Of a DNA stretch of 42,081 nt, positions 17,695 through 25,637 are shown one piece after another (the stretch's first letter is position 1; each line of letters opens with the position of its first letter). The notes beneath the pieces are model-generated. The model was not told the DNA's origin, searched no databases, and saw nothing but the letters and a program-made list of their open reading frames with translations. This DNA is from Opitutaceae bacterium (lineage in GTDB: Bacteria > Verrucomicrobiota > Verrucomicrobiia > Opitutales > Opitutaceae). A program made the position numbers and the translations under genes. The stretch spans positions 1-42,081 of the forward strand of contig JAEUGY010000001.1 of the NCBI GenBank assembly GCA_016794625.1, written 5' to 3'.

Positions 17695-17731
17695 GACTGA
17701 GGCTTCCGCGTTCCGCGGAAGCCTCAGTCAA
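17693..17731. other. Perfect 18-bp hairpin at the glcD stop codon
   Basis: TTGACTGAGGCTTCCGCG, loop TTC, then CGCGGAAGCCTCAGTCAA: an exact 18-base inverted repeat. The right arm contains the final codons and the TGA stop of glcD, so the left arm is an inverted copy of that gene end. It has no T tract, so it is not a standard terminator; it may protect the glcD transcript or be a trace of the insertion next to it. Confidence 0.75.
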
Positions 17732-19148
17732 AGATCTTGCCGGGATTGAGCAGACCGTCGGGATCGAGGCTCCGTTTGATGGTCTTGAGCAGGGACAAGG
17801 TGGCGTCGCCGAGCTGGCGGGGTAGGTAGGCTTTTTTGGCCAGGCCGACACCGTGTTCACCGGTGAGGGTGCCGCCCAGGGAGAGGGCGTAGTCGAAAAT
17901 CTCCTTCATCGCCGCTTCCACCCGGTGCATCTCGTCCGCGTTCCGCTCATCGGTCAGGAAGGTGGGATGCAGGTTGCCGTCGCCAAAGTGTCCGAACGTC
18001 GCGACCTCGACCCGGTGCTTTTGCGCCGTTTCGTTGATGAACCGGATCATCTTCGCGAGCTCGCTGCGCGGCACCGTGGCGTCCTCGAGAATGGTGGTGG
18101 GACGAAGCCGGGCGAGGGCGGAGAAGGCGGAGCGGCGCGCGGTGGCGAGGCGGACCCCCTCTTCGGCCGAGGCGGCGCGCCGGACGGCGAGGGCCTGGTG
18201 TTGCGTGCAGATGCGCTCGATCCGGCTTGCCTCGTCGGCCACGGCGGCCGGGTGACCGTCGGTCTCGATCAGCAGGAGGGCTTCCGCCTCGGTGGGCAGT
18301 CCCACCTTGGCGAAGGCTTCGACGCAGCGCAGCGTGCGCTGGTCGAGAAACTCGAGGGTGCACGGGATGATCCTTTCGGCGATGATGGCCGAGACCGTTT
18401 CCGCGGCGGCGTCCATCGAGGCGTACGTGGCCAGCAAGGTCTGGCGGGCGCCCGGCTTCGGCAGCAGGCGAAGCAGCACCCGGGTGATCACGCCCAGTGT
18501 GCCCTCGCTGCCGATGAACAGGTCGCGCAGGTTGTAGCCCGCGACATCCTTCACGCACTTGTTGCCGAGCGTGACGATGGAACCGTCGGCGAGCACGACC
18601 TCCAGCCCCATGACATAGTTGCGCGTGACTCCGTATTTGAGGCCCCGCAGACCGCCGGCGTTCTCCGCCACATTGCCGCCGATCGTGCTGATCTTCATCG
18701 AGCCAGGATCCGGAGGGTAGAACAGGCCCGCGGCGTCGGCGGCGTCGTAAATGCGCTGCGTGATCACGCCCGGCTCGGCGGACAACGTGAGGTTCTTTGC
18801 ATCCAGCTCTAGAATACGATTCATGTCCGCGAGGCAGAGCACGACACACCCCGGCACCGGCACGCTGCCCCCGGACAGGCCCGTGCCGCTGCCCCGGGTG
18901 ACGACCGGGACGCGATGGGTCCGGGCGAGCTTGAGCACGCCGGAAACGCTGGCCGCGTCCTTGGGAAACACCACCACCCCGGGCAGTTGTTTCAAGGCGG
19001 CGGTGCCGTCGAAACCGTAGGGAATGAGGTCCTCGCGCGAGGTCAGGATGGAGCCGGCGGCGAACGCTGTTTGGAGCGCGGCGACAAACGCGGGTGGCAG
19101 CGGTTGGGGCGCGGGCACGGGGGTGGAAGGGGACGAGGAGGAGGACAT
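17724..19148 (-). CDS. glcD: Glycolate oxidase FAD subunit
   Basis: A 474-residue flavoprotein that oxidises glycolate (or a related 2-hydroxyacid) to glyoxylate. The FAD-binding PCMH domain has PVVTRGSGTGLSGGSVPVP and the SMKISTIGGNVAENAGGLRG region. The C-terminal FAD-oxidase domain has EVATFGHFGDGNLHP, and the protein ends GEHGVGLAKK ... LNPGKIFD. The frame is open up to 19520, but the ATG at 19148 is chosen since the upstream part is antisense-like and overlaps the regulator gene. The order on the minus strand is regulator, glcD, IVP gene, glcF. There is no glcE gene. Confidence 0.93.
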   Translation of the reverse strand: MSSSSSPSTPVPAPQPLPPAFVAALQTAFAAGSILTSREDLIPYGFDGTAALKQLPGVVVFPKDAASVSGVLKLARTHRVPVVTRGSGTGLSGGSVPVPGCVVLCLADMNRILELDAKNLTLSAEPGVITQRIYDAADAAGLFYPPDPGSMKISTIGGNVAENAGGLRGLKYGVTRNYVMGLEVVLADGSIVTLGNKCVKDVAGYNLRDLFIGSEGTLGVITRVLLRLLPKPGARQTLLATYASMDAAAETVSAIIAERIIPCTLEFLDQRTLRCVEAFAKVGLPTEAEALLLIETDGHPAAVADEASRIERICTQHQALAVRRAASAEEGVRLATARRSAFSALARLRPTTILEDATVPRSELAKMIRFINETAQKHRVEVATFGHFGDGNLHPTFLTDERNADEMHRVEAAMKEIFDYALSLGGTLTGEHGVGLAKKAYLPRQLGDATLSLLKTIKRSLDPDGLLNPGKIFD

Positions 19149-19233
19149 CGCGATGCGGAGAAGAGCGTTGGAACCAGCGTCGAGGCCGGGGTGGAATGGA
19201 GGCGAAACCGGGCGATTCGGGGGAAGGTGGCGG

Positions 19234-19893
19234 TCAGCGGGCGGCGAGGTGGGCGGCGTGCACGTGGTCGAGCATGGCCTGGCGGGCCCCCGGCCCATCG
19301 CCCGCCACCACCGCTCGCGCGATCCGATCGTGTTGCGCCAACGCCGGTGCGAGACCCACGCCGAGCAGCGTGATGCGTCGCGACTCCTTCTCCAGCCCCG
19401 CCATCGAGGCCAGCATGAGGGCGAGCACCCGATTCCCGGCGATTTCCGCCAGCGTACGATGAAACTCGAGGTCGGCTTCGACGGAGGCATCGATGCCGGA
19501 GGCGTCACCCATCCGCGCATGGACTTCGAGCAGGAGCGGCCGCTGGTCGGCGGTGATGCGTTCGGCGGCGCGGCAGGCGATCTCGGGTTCGACCAGCCTC
19601 CGCACTTCTGAAAATTGACGGACGCGCTCGGCCAGGTCCGGCAGTTCCCGCTCCAGGGTCGCCCCCACGGGCGCCTGCGGATTGTTGATCACCCGCATGC
19701 CGATCCCGTGCCGCACTTCCAGGAGTCCCTGGATCTCCAATCGCTGCACCGCTTCGCGCAGTGCGGAGCGACTTACGCCCAACCGCTCCGACAGGGTGCG
19801 TTCTCCCGGCAACCACTCCGCCTTTCGATGTTCGCGCAGCAGCCGATCACAAATCTCAGTGACCAGCGGGGCGCGGCGCAGGGAAGGTTGCAC
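19234..19893 (-). CDS. GntR-family FCD regulator (GlcC/LldR-like)
   Basis: A 219-residue regulator. The winged helix-turn-helix is at residues 15-75 (ERLGVSRSALREAVQRLEIQ, then GLLEVRHGIGMRV). The FCD effector domain follows, with metal or ligand residues in LEFHRTLAEIAGN and in HVHAAHLAAR at the end. The gene starts with GTG at 19893; no earlier ATG exists. glcD begins 85 bases after its stop, so it is the first gene of the glc operon and probably senses glycolate or lactate. A GGTnnnACC palindrome lies just upstream of the GTG and may be its operator. Confidence 0.85.
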   Translation of the reverse strand: MQPSLRRAPLVTEICDRLLREHRKAEWLPGERTLSERLGVSRSALREAVQRLEIQGLLEVRHGIGMRVINNPQAPVGATLERELPDLAERVRQFSEVRRLVEPEIACRAAERITADQRPLLLEVHARMGDASGIDASVEADLEFHRTLAEIAGNRVLALMLASMAGLEKESRRITLLGVGLAPALAQHDRIARAVVAGDGPGARQAMLDHVHAAHLAAR

Positions 19894-19903
19894 GGTGGTA
19901 TGA

Positions 19904-19912
19904 GGTCAGACC
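19904..19912. promoter_or_regulatory. Possible GntR/FCD operator
   Basis: GGTCAGACC, in the context TGAGGTCAGACCAGTT, contains the GGT-N3-ACC core of PdhR/LldR/FadR-type sites (consensus TGGTnnnACCA). The right outer base fits and the left one does not. It ends 11 bases upstream of the GTG start of the FCD regulator, a good place for autoregulation of the glc operon. Confidence 0.5.
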
Positions 19913-20034
19913 AGTTGATTAAAAGCAATGCTGGAGAGTAAGTTCTGAATTCTGGGAGAGAACGAAGGGAGCCGTCGGGAAACGGCTGAAGGACGCTGAC
20001 TTCCGTGGCGCCCCGCGCGCGACCAAGCGGGCGG

Positions 20035-20289
20035 TCAGAGGGGAAACAGCGATTTGACCCGGTCGAGGGCGGCCGGGAGGTCCTCTTCCCGCACGAACAC
20101 CGCCAGTTTTGAGCCCTCCGGGTAGGTGCCGAGGTAGAGCGCGGCGGTGCGGCCCGGGGCCAGCAGGGCGGAGTGGTCGGCTTCGACCTCGAAGGGAATA
20201 CCATCGCTCTCCAGCAACGGCAGGAGGCGTTTCGCTTCATTGGGCTCAAAGGCTCCGAGCTGGATGAGGTCAGGCTGGGGGGAGTCCAT
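20035..20289 (-). CDS. DUF2007-like small protein
   Basis: An 84-residue cytosolic protein: LIQLGAFEPNEAKRLLPLLE, SDGIPFEVEADHSALL, and a C-terminal EEDLPAALDRVKSLFPL. The pattern of a strand, helix on EAxxLxxxLE, then IPFEVE, and a helix at the end fits the DUF2007 putative signal-transducing fold, a small ferredoxin-like domain. Function is unknown. It is a single gene with 141 bases to the GntR regulator. The ATG at 20289 is the natural start. Confidence 0.7.
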   Translation of the reverse strand: MDSPQPDLIQLGAFEPNEAKRLLPLLESDGIPFEVEADHSALLAPGRTAALYLGTYPEGSKLAVFVREEDLPAALDRVKSLFPL

Positions 20290-20493
20290 GACTCAACCTG
20301 CGTTTGCTTCGGTGTGCCGTCAACGGGGAGCGAGCGGATCAGGGCAATCCGGACGCCGGAGCGTGGAGTCGGGGGTGGTGGAATCTTTGGAGTGGCCGCG
20401 CTGGTGGTTCGCGGTTGTTTTGTCCGTGGTTCCGCAAGCACCTCCCCGGCCCGGCGGGTCAGGGATTCCCTGTTGTTTCCACCCCTTTACTCC

Positions 20494-21447
20494 ATGCAAC
20501 GTCGTCGCTTCCTCTCGCATTTTGCCGGTGCCGCCGTCCTCGCCTCGACCGGCCTCCCGTCCGCCCCGGCGCAGGAGCGCCGCACGAACCCGCGCCGGGT
20601 GCTGCGGCTGGCCCATCTGACTGACACCCACGTGTTGCCGGATCGCGGCGCGGATCTTGGTCTGACAGAGGCGCTGCGGCACGCCCAGGCGCGCCAGCCG
20701 GATGTGATCCTCTTTGGCGGCGATCTGATCATGGATGCGCTCAAGAAGGAGAAGGACGACGTGCTGGCGCAGTGGGCCGTGTGGGACCGGGTGATCCAGG
20801 CGGAGCTCAAGACACCGAGCCGGGCGTGTTTGGGGAATCACGACATCTGGGGCTGGGGTTTTCGGGACCGCCCCGCCATCACGAGCGATCCCCAGTTTGG
20901 CAAGGCCATGGCGCTCGAACGGCTGGCGCTGGCCGACCGGTACTACTCCTACGATCAGGCCGGCTGGCACTTTGTCGTGCTCGATTCCATGCAGCCGCAG
21001 ACCGCCACGCGGCACACCTATACCGCCCGTCTCGATGACGAGCAGTTTGCCTGGCTGGCGCGGGATCTTGGTGCCGTGCCCGCCACCACACCGGTGTGCG
21101 TCCTGTCCCACATCCCGATCCTGGCGGCCTGCACGTTTCTCGATGGCGAAAATGAAAAGACCGGCACGTGGGTTGTACCGGATGCGTGGATGCACCTGGA
21201 CGCCCGGCGGATCAAGACGCTCTTTCGTCAGCATGCCAATGTGAAGCTCTGCCTGTCCGGCCATGTGCACCTCGCGGACGAGGTCACCTACCTGGGCGTG
21301 CGCTATCTCTGCAACGGGGCGGTGTCCGGCGGCTGGTGGAAGGGCCCCTACCAGGAATTCGGCCCGGCTTATGCCGTGGTGGACTTGTTTGAGGACGGGA
21401 GCTTCGCCCACCACCTCGAGTATTATCGCGAACCGGTCAAGGTGTGA
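20494..21447 (+). CDS. Tat-exported metallophosphoesterase
   Basis: A 317-residue calcineurin-like phosphoesterase. A twin-arginine-type leader (MQRRRFLSHFAGAAVLASTG) suggests export folded. The metal-binding motifs occur in order: LTDTHVLP, FGGDLIMD, LGNHDIWG, LSHIPI and LSGHVHLAD. All five blocks of the family are present, so it should bind two metals and cleave a phosphomonoester or phosphodiester. Substrate unknown. The ATG at 20494 follows a pyrimidine-rich leader; the open frame upstream is not part of the protein. The next gene is on the opposite strand. Confidence 0.92.
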   Translation: MQRRRFLSHFAGAAVLASTGLPSAPAQERRTNPRRVLRLAHLTDTHVLPDRGADLGLTEALRHAQARQPDVILFGGDLIMDALKKEKDDVLAQWAVWDRVIQAELKTPSRACLGNHDIWGWGFRDRPAITSDPQFGKAMALERLALADRYYSYDQAGWHFVVLDSMQPQTATRHTYTARLDDEQFAWLARDLGAVPATTPVCVLSHIPILAACTFLDGENEKTGTWVVPDAWMHLDARRIKTLFRQHANVKLCLSGHVHLADEVTYLGVRYLCNGAVSGGWWKGPYQEFGPAYAVVDLFEDGSFAHHLEYYREPVKV

Positions 21448-21462
21448 CCGGCCCGACCCGGG

Positions 21463-22065
21463 TCAGCCGGCGGCCGGCTTGCGGGCGACCCACTGCACCA
21501 CGGACGCCAGGCCGGTGTGGTAGCGGCCTTCGATGACCGGGCGCTCCACTTCGCGGCCGATCAGGACCTCGAAGTCCGGAAAGTCTTCGCGCAGGGAATC
21601 CAGCGTGATGCAAAGATCAGGATCTCGCGGGCCGCCCGTCGGACGCTCGGTTTGGGCCGGCGTGTAGGCTTCCAGCAGATGAAGGCCTCCGGGCCGAAGC
21701 GCCTCGCGCACACGGGCATGCAGCCCCCGCCGGAACTCTCGGGGAAAATGCGCATAGATGGCCACCACCGCGCCGTAGCGAGCCTGGCCCAGGTCGTGGT
21801 GACCGAGGTCGGCCACCACGGTCTCGAGGGAGACGCCGCGGGCGTGCGCAAGCGCCCGGGCCTTCCGCAAGCCGACGTCGGAACTGTCAATCCCAGTCAC
21901 CGCCAGACCCTTCCCCGCGAGGAACACCCCGTTTCGTCCTTCGCCCTCAGCGAGACTGAGCACCGGCCCCTGCAACCGGTGCGCCTGCTCCCGGAGGAAG
22001 TCATTGGGCTGGGTTCCGTAGGCATAGCCGTCTTCTTCGTAACGCTGATTCCAGGAGGGTTGCAT
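21463..22065 (-). CDS. Class I SAM-dependent methyltransferase (TehB-like)
   Basis: A 200-residue methyltransferase with WNQRYEEDGYAYGTQPNDFL at the N-terminus, typical of the TehB-like family. The SAM-binding motif is VLSLAEGEGRNGVFLAGKG, followed by VTGIDSSDVGLRKARALA. Substrate unknown; relatives act on tellurite or small thiols. The ATG at 22065 is chosen because the conserved N-terminus begins there, though the frame is open to 22230. It is divergent from the glycosidase gene, with 118 bases between the starts. Confidence 0.85.
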   Translation of the reverse strand: MQPSWNQRYEEDGYAYGTQPNDFLREQAHRLQGPVLSLAEGEGRNGVFLAGKGLAVTGIDSSDVGLRKARALAHARGVSLETVVADLGHHDLGQARYGAVVAIYAHFPREFRRGLHARVREALRPGGLHLLEAYTPAQTERPTGGPRDPDLCITLDSLREDFPDFEVLIGREVERPVIEGRYHTGLASVVQWVARKPAAG

Positions 22066-22183
22066 GAGAAAGAGGGAGGAGACGGCGCGCCGATGGCCGC
22101 CAGAAGGCAGGATAGCCAGATTGAGCGGGGTTGCCAGTGTCAATTCGCTGGCCCCGCCGTCTGATCTTCGCCTGCCTTGCTGC

Positions 22184-24541
22184 ATGCCCCTGGTCCGCCC
22201 CGCCCTGGTCCTGATTTGCGTCGCCGTCACCTGTCTGGGTTACGCCGCCTCTGCCGGCCCTTCTGGACTGGTGAACCCGCTCCTGAGTATTGAGATAGAT
22301 GTGACAACCGGCGGCTGGACCGCCCGTTGGGTCTCCGGACCCGAGGTGTCGGACGCCCGTTTTGCGGTGGAGGTTGATGGCCGGCAGGTCGTGACCGGTG
22401 CGCCGGCGACCGAGCGGCGCGCATTCTCTGATCCGCTGGGTGGGGGCGAGGAGGTGCGGCAGACCTGGCGGCTCGAGGGCCTGCGCGTCGAGCGGGAAAT
22501 TCGCAGTTATGCCGGGAGCGGCCGTCTTTCGCTGAGCGGACGTGTGGTCAATGAAGGTCCCCGGCCCGTGCGCCTGGGCACCGCCCACCTGCTGGATGCG
22601 GCGGGCTGGCAGGTGGGATCGCTCGCGCGGACTCCGGCGGCGCTGGTGGGTTCGAATTGGTCGCAGACCGCCGTGCTTCCCCTGTCCGCGGTGGCCGCCG
22701 GAGCTCCACCGACGGCGCAGGAGTACACGGCCAGCGGCGTGTTGACCTGGTTCAACCCGGATCCGGGCGTGGCCTTGACCGTGGCCTACGTGCGGGCGGA
22801 GTCGGCTTCGCCGGAATTGACCGCACGGTTTCTGCCGGGTCGCGGCGGGACCGGATTGCGCGCCGTGTCGCGATTCCTGAATCGCGAGCTGCCGGCGGGA
22901 GCCACGGTCGAACTGAACCGACTTCGGCTCGACGGCCGGGGCACGGCGTACGAGCAACTCGAGTCGCTCGGCACCGCCCTGGCCCGCCTGGCGCCTCAGC
23001 CGGCCCGCACCGGACCGATCGCGTTGTGGTGCTCCTGGTACGCTCACCGGCTCGAGGTCAGCGAAGAGAAGGTGCTGGCCAACGCCGCGGTCGCGGCGCG
23101 GCACTTCGGACCGCTTGGGTTCTCGGTCATGCAGGTGGACCACGGCTGGCAACGGCGCGACATCACGGGTGACTGGACGGTCAATGAGCGTTTCCCGCAC
23201 GGGCTGAAGTGGCTCGCGGCGCAATTACGGGAGCGCCATGGTTTCAAGCTCGGGCTGTGGATCTCGCCGACGGATGTGGCGTCGACGAGCGACCTGTATG
23301 CGAAGCATCCCGACTGGATGCTCAAGGGGGAGGATGGGGTTTCGAAGGTGAACTGGCGGTGGTACTGGAAACCGAATCCGGACTGCTACCAGCTCGACGT
23401 GTCCCGCCCGGAGGCGTTTGCGCATGTGGCCTCGGTCTTTCGCCATCTCGTCGCCGAGGATGTGGCCTACTTCAAGATCGACTTCATCGCGGGCCAGGCG
23501 AAGGAGACGTTTTTTCCGTCCGATCCGACGGTCACGCGAGGCTGGGGTGAGTTTCGCCGCGCGATGGAAGCCGTGCGCGCCGGGGCGGGGGACGCCTGGG
23601 TGCGGTACTGTCAGGGGCCGCCCCTGCTCAGCGTCGGACTGGCGGACGGCGCGTATGGCGGGGATGATACGGCCGATGCCGGACAGCCCGGCATGTTCCG
23701 CGTGCTCAAGGACAATGCGCGGATCCTCGCGACGAGCTTCTGGCTCAATCAACGTGCCTACCAGCGCGAAGTGTGTGATATGAGCATGCGCATGCAAGCG
23801 ACCGTCGAGGAGGCGCGTGTGCGCGCGGCGATCATGGCGCTGGCCGGGACGAGCATTTCCTGGAGCGACGAACTCACTTACCTGCCGCCTTCTCGTATTC
23901 GCATGATGCAGCAGTGCCTGCCGGCGGGTGCGCCGCCCATGCGGCCGGTGGATCTGTTCGAGCGGACCGTGCCGTCGCTCTGGCATCTCAAGCCCGCGCA
24001 CGAGGCCGATCAGTGGGACGTGGTCGGCGTGTTCAATTTTGACGAACAACCTGCGGTCCGCAGGGTGCGATTCGACGCCCTCGGGCTCGATCCGAATGTC
24101 GACTACGCGGTGTTCGAGTTCTGGGAGGAACGGCACGTGGGCACCGTGCGGGGAGGCCTGGACCTGACGCTGCCGCCCGAGTCATCGCGCATCCTCTCGA
24201 TCCGACGCGTCACCGGACGTCCCCAGTTGATCGGGACCGACATGCAGGTGCTGCAAGGCTACCATGAGCTCAAGGAGCTGAAATGGGATGAGGCCACGCT
24301 CCGCCTCTCCGGCCGTTACCAGCGCATGCCGGGACTGCACCAGCGCGCCTTCTTCCTCGTTCCACCCGGTTATGCGCCCAAATTCGAGTTTCCACTGTCT
24401 CCCGCCTCGGCGCGCCTGACACACGTGCACGACGACCTCTGGATGCAGGAAGTGGAATTCGTGGGCCCGGAGGTCAGCTGGACCCTGCCGTTTGAGAAGG
24501 CGACGCCACCGGTCGTAAAGAAGGAGCCCAATGCGCCCTGA
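22184..24541 (+). CDS. Secreted glycoside hydrolase, GH36/GH27 clan-like
   Basis: A 785-residue secreted protein. The signal peptide is MPLVRPALVLICVAVTCLGY followed by AASAG. A beta-sandwich (about 25-270) precedes a TIM barrel with IALWCSWYAHRLEVSEEKV, MQVDHGWQRRDITGDW, FKLGLWISP and YFKIDFIAG. Asp433 in KID fits the catalytic nucleophile of clan GH-D alpha-galactosidases, and Asp494/495 in YGGDDTADAG lie where the acid/base is expected. A C-terminal beta domain closes the protein. Substrate is probably an alpha-galactoside, but the exact family is uncertain. The ATG at 22184 gives the full signal peptide. Confidence 0.8.
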   Translation: MPLVRPALVLICVAVTCLGYAASAGPSGLVNPLLSIEIDVTTGGWTARWVSGPEVSDARFAVEVDGRQVVTGAPATERRAFSDPLGGGEEVRQTWRLEGLRVEREIRSYAGSGRLSLSGRVVNEGPRPVRLGTAHLLDAAGWQVGSLARTPAALVGSNWSQTAVLPLSAVAAGAPPTAQEYTASGVLTWFNPDPGVALTVAYVRAESASPELTARFLPGRGGTGLRAVSRFLNRELPAGATVELNRLRLDGRGTAYEQLESLGTALARLAPQPARTGPIALWCSWYAHRLEVSEEKVLANAAVAARHFGPLGFSVMQVDHGWQRRDITGDWTVNERFPHGLKWLAAQLRERHGFKLGLWISPTDVASTSDLYAKHPDWMLKGEDGVSKVNWRWYWKPNPDCYQLDVSRPEAFAHVASVFRHLVAEDVAYFKIDFIAGQAKETFFPSDPTVTRGWGEFRRAMEAVRAGAGDAWVRYCQGPPLLSVGLADGAYGGDDTADAGQPGMFRVLKDNARILATSFWLNQRAYQREVCDMSMRMQATVEEARVRAAIMALAGTSISWSDELTYLPPSRIRMMQQCLPAGAPPMRPVDLFERTVPSLWHLKPAHEADQWDVVGVFNFDEQPAVRRVRFDALGLDPNVDYAVFEFWEERHVGTVRGGLDLTLPPESSRILSIRRVTGRPQLIGTDMQVLQGYHELKELKWDEATLRLSGRYQRMPGLHQRAFFLVPPGYAPKFEFPLSPASARLTHVHDDLWMQEVEFVGPEVSWTLPFEKATPPVVKKEPNAP

Positions 24542-24689
24542 GGCTGCGTGTTGCCACGAACGGCCGCGCTCCCCCAGCAAATGCACCCTCCTTGTATTCC
24601 TGTAACTATTTGATTTTCAGAATGAAAAGTTGCGGATGGGACCGTTCCGCCTAGGCTGGAAATGACTTGGGGCGTGTCCTGCGTTGCCA

Positions 24690-25637
24690 ATGGTCGACAG
24701 CTCGTTCACCAAGACCGGCTCTTTTATGTCCTTGGCCCCGGCGACGCACACCTCCTTCCACCTCGGGATCCCCGGAGAGGGGACCTCTGGCGAGGCGGGC
24801 CGGGTCGGAGTGCCCGTACTGGCGGGGCCGGAGAGGGAAGCGCTTTTCTCCTTCGGGCGACCAACCGACCACGTCGGCGCATTCTCCGTTTTTCAAACCG
24901 GGGAGTGGCGACTCGGGGTCGCGACGCTGGCGGCGGACGAGGATCTGGAAGCGGTGACATGCCGGATTTACCGCGATCTCTTCTCGGCCACGGTTTCCTG
25001 GCATCTTGCCCGGGTCTGGAACTATGTTCCGGCGATCAATCAAACCGGACCGGGTGGTTTGGAAAATTACCGGATCTTCTGTCGGGGACGTTCCCTGGCG
25101 TTTGAGGGACACCATGGCCGGGGTTACAAGGCGCTGCTGCCGGCGGCCTCGGCGGTGGGCTGCAAGACCCGTCAGCTCACGGTGGTCTTTGCGGCCCGCC
25201 GGAGTCTGCCGCGTCATGTGGAGAATCCCCTGCAGGTGCCGGCCTACGATTATCCAACCGACTATGGTCCGCGGGCTCCGAGTTTTGCCCGCGCCACGGT
25301 GGTCGGATCCGCCGTGTCGCCCGCATTGTTTGTCTCCGGTACGGCCGCCATTCGCGGGCATGTCACCGTCGCGCCGGGCGACACGCTGCGGCAACTGGAT
25401 ATCACGTTGGAGAACCTTTTCAGCATCTCCGAGGCCTGCGGTTTGGGACGGACCCTCTCCGTTCCGGGCGCGGCGAGACGCCACGTGAAGGTGTACCTGC
25501 GGTTCCCTGACGACTTGCCGGCCGTGCGGACCAAGCTGGAGCGGGTCCTGCTGCGCGAGGGTGATGTGGTCAGCTACCTGCATGCCGACATCTGCCGGCA
25601 GGCCCTCAATGTCGAGATTGAGTTGACCGCGATCTAG
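24690..25637 (+). CDS. Chorismatase, FkbO/Hyg5/XanB2 family
   Basis: A 315-residue enzyme of the RidA-like trimer-fold chorismatase family, which turns chorismate into a hydroxybenzoate or a dihydrodiol. Visible family motifs are VWNYVPAINQTGPGGLENYR, then FCRGRSLAFE, SGTAAIRGHVTVAPGD, and ADICRQALNVEIELTAI at the end. XanB2 of Xanthomonas makes 3- and 4-hydroxybenzoate for xanthomonadin. The gene converges on the polyene-like operon and shares a CTAG with the ligase stop, so it is likely to supply the aryl starter. Whether it is FkbO-, Hyg5- or XanB2-type cannot be decided here. Start is the ATG at 24690; ATG 24726 is possible. Confidence 0.82.
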   Translation: MVDSSFTKTGSFMSLAPATHTSFHLGIPGEGTSGEAGRVGVPVLAGPEREALFSFGRPTDHVGAFSVFQTGEWRLGVATLAADEDLEAVTCRIYRDLFSATVSWHLARVWNYVPAINQTGPGGLENYRIFCRGRSLAFEGHHGRGYKALLPAASAVGCKTRQLTVVFAARRSLPRHVENPLQVPAYDYPTDYGPRAPSFARATVVGSAVSPALFVSGTAAIRGHVTVAPGDTLRQLDITLENLFSISEACGLGRTLSVPGAARRHVKVYLRFPDDLPAVRTKLERVLLREGDVVSYLHADICRQALNVEIELTAI

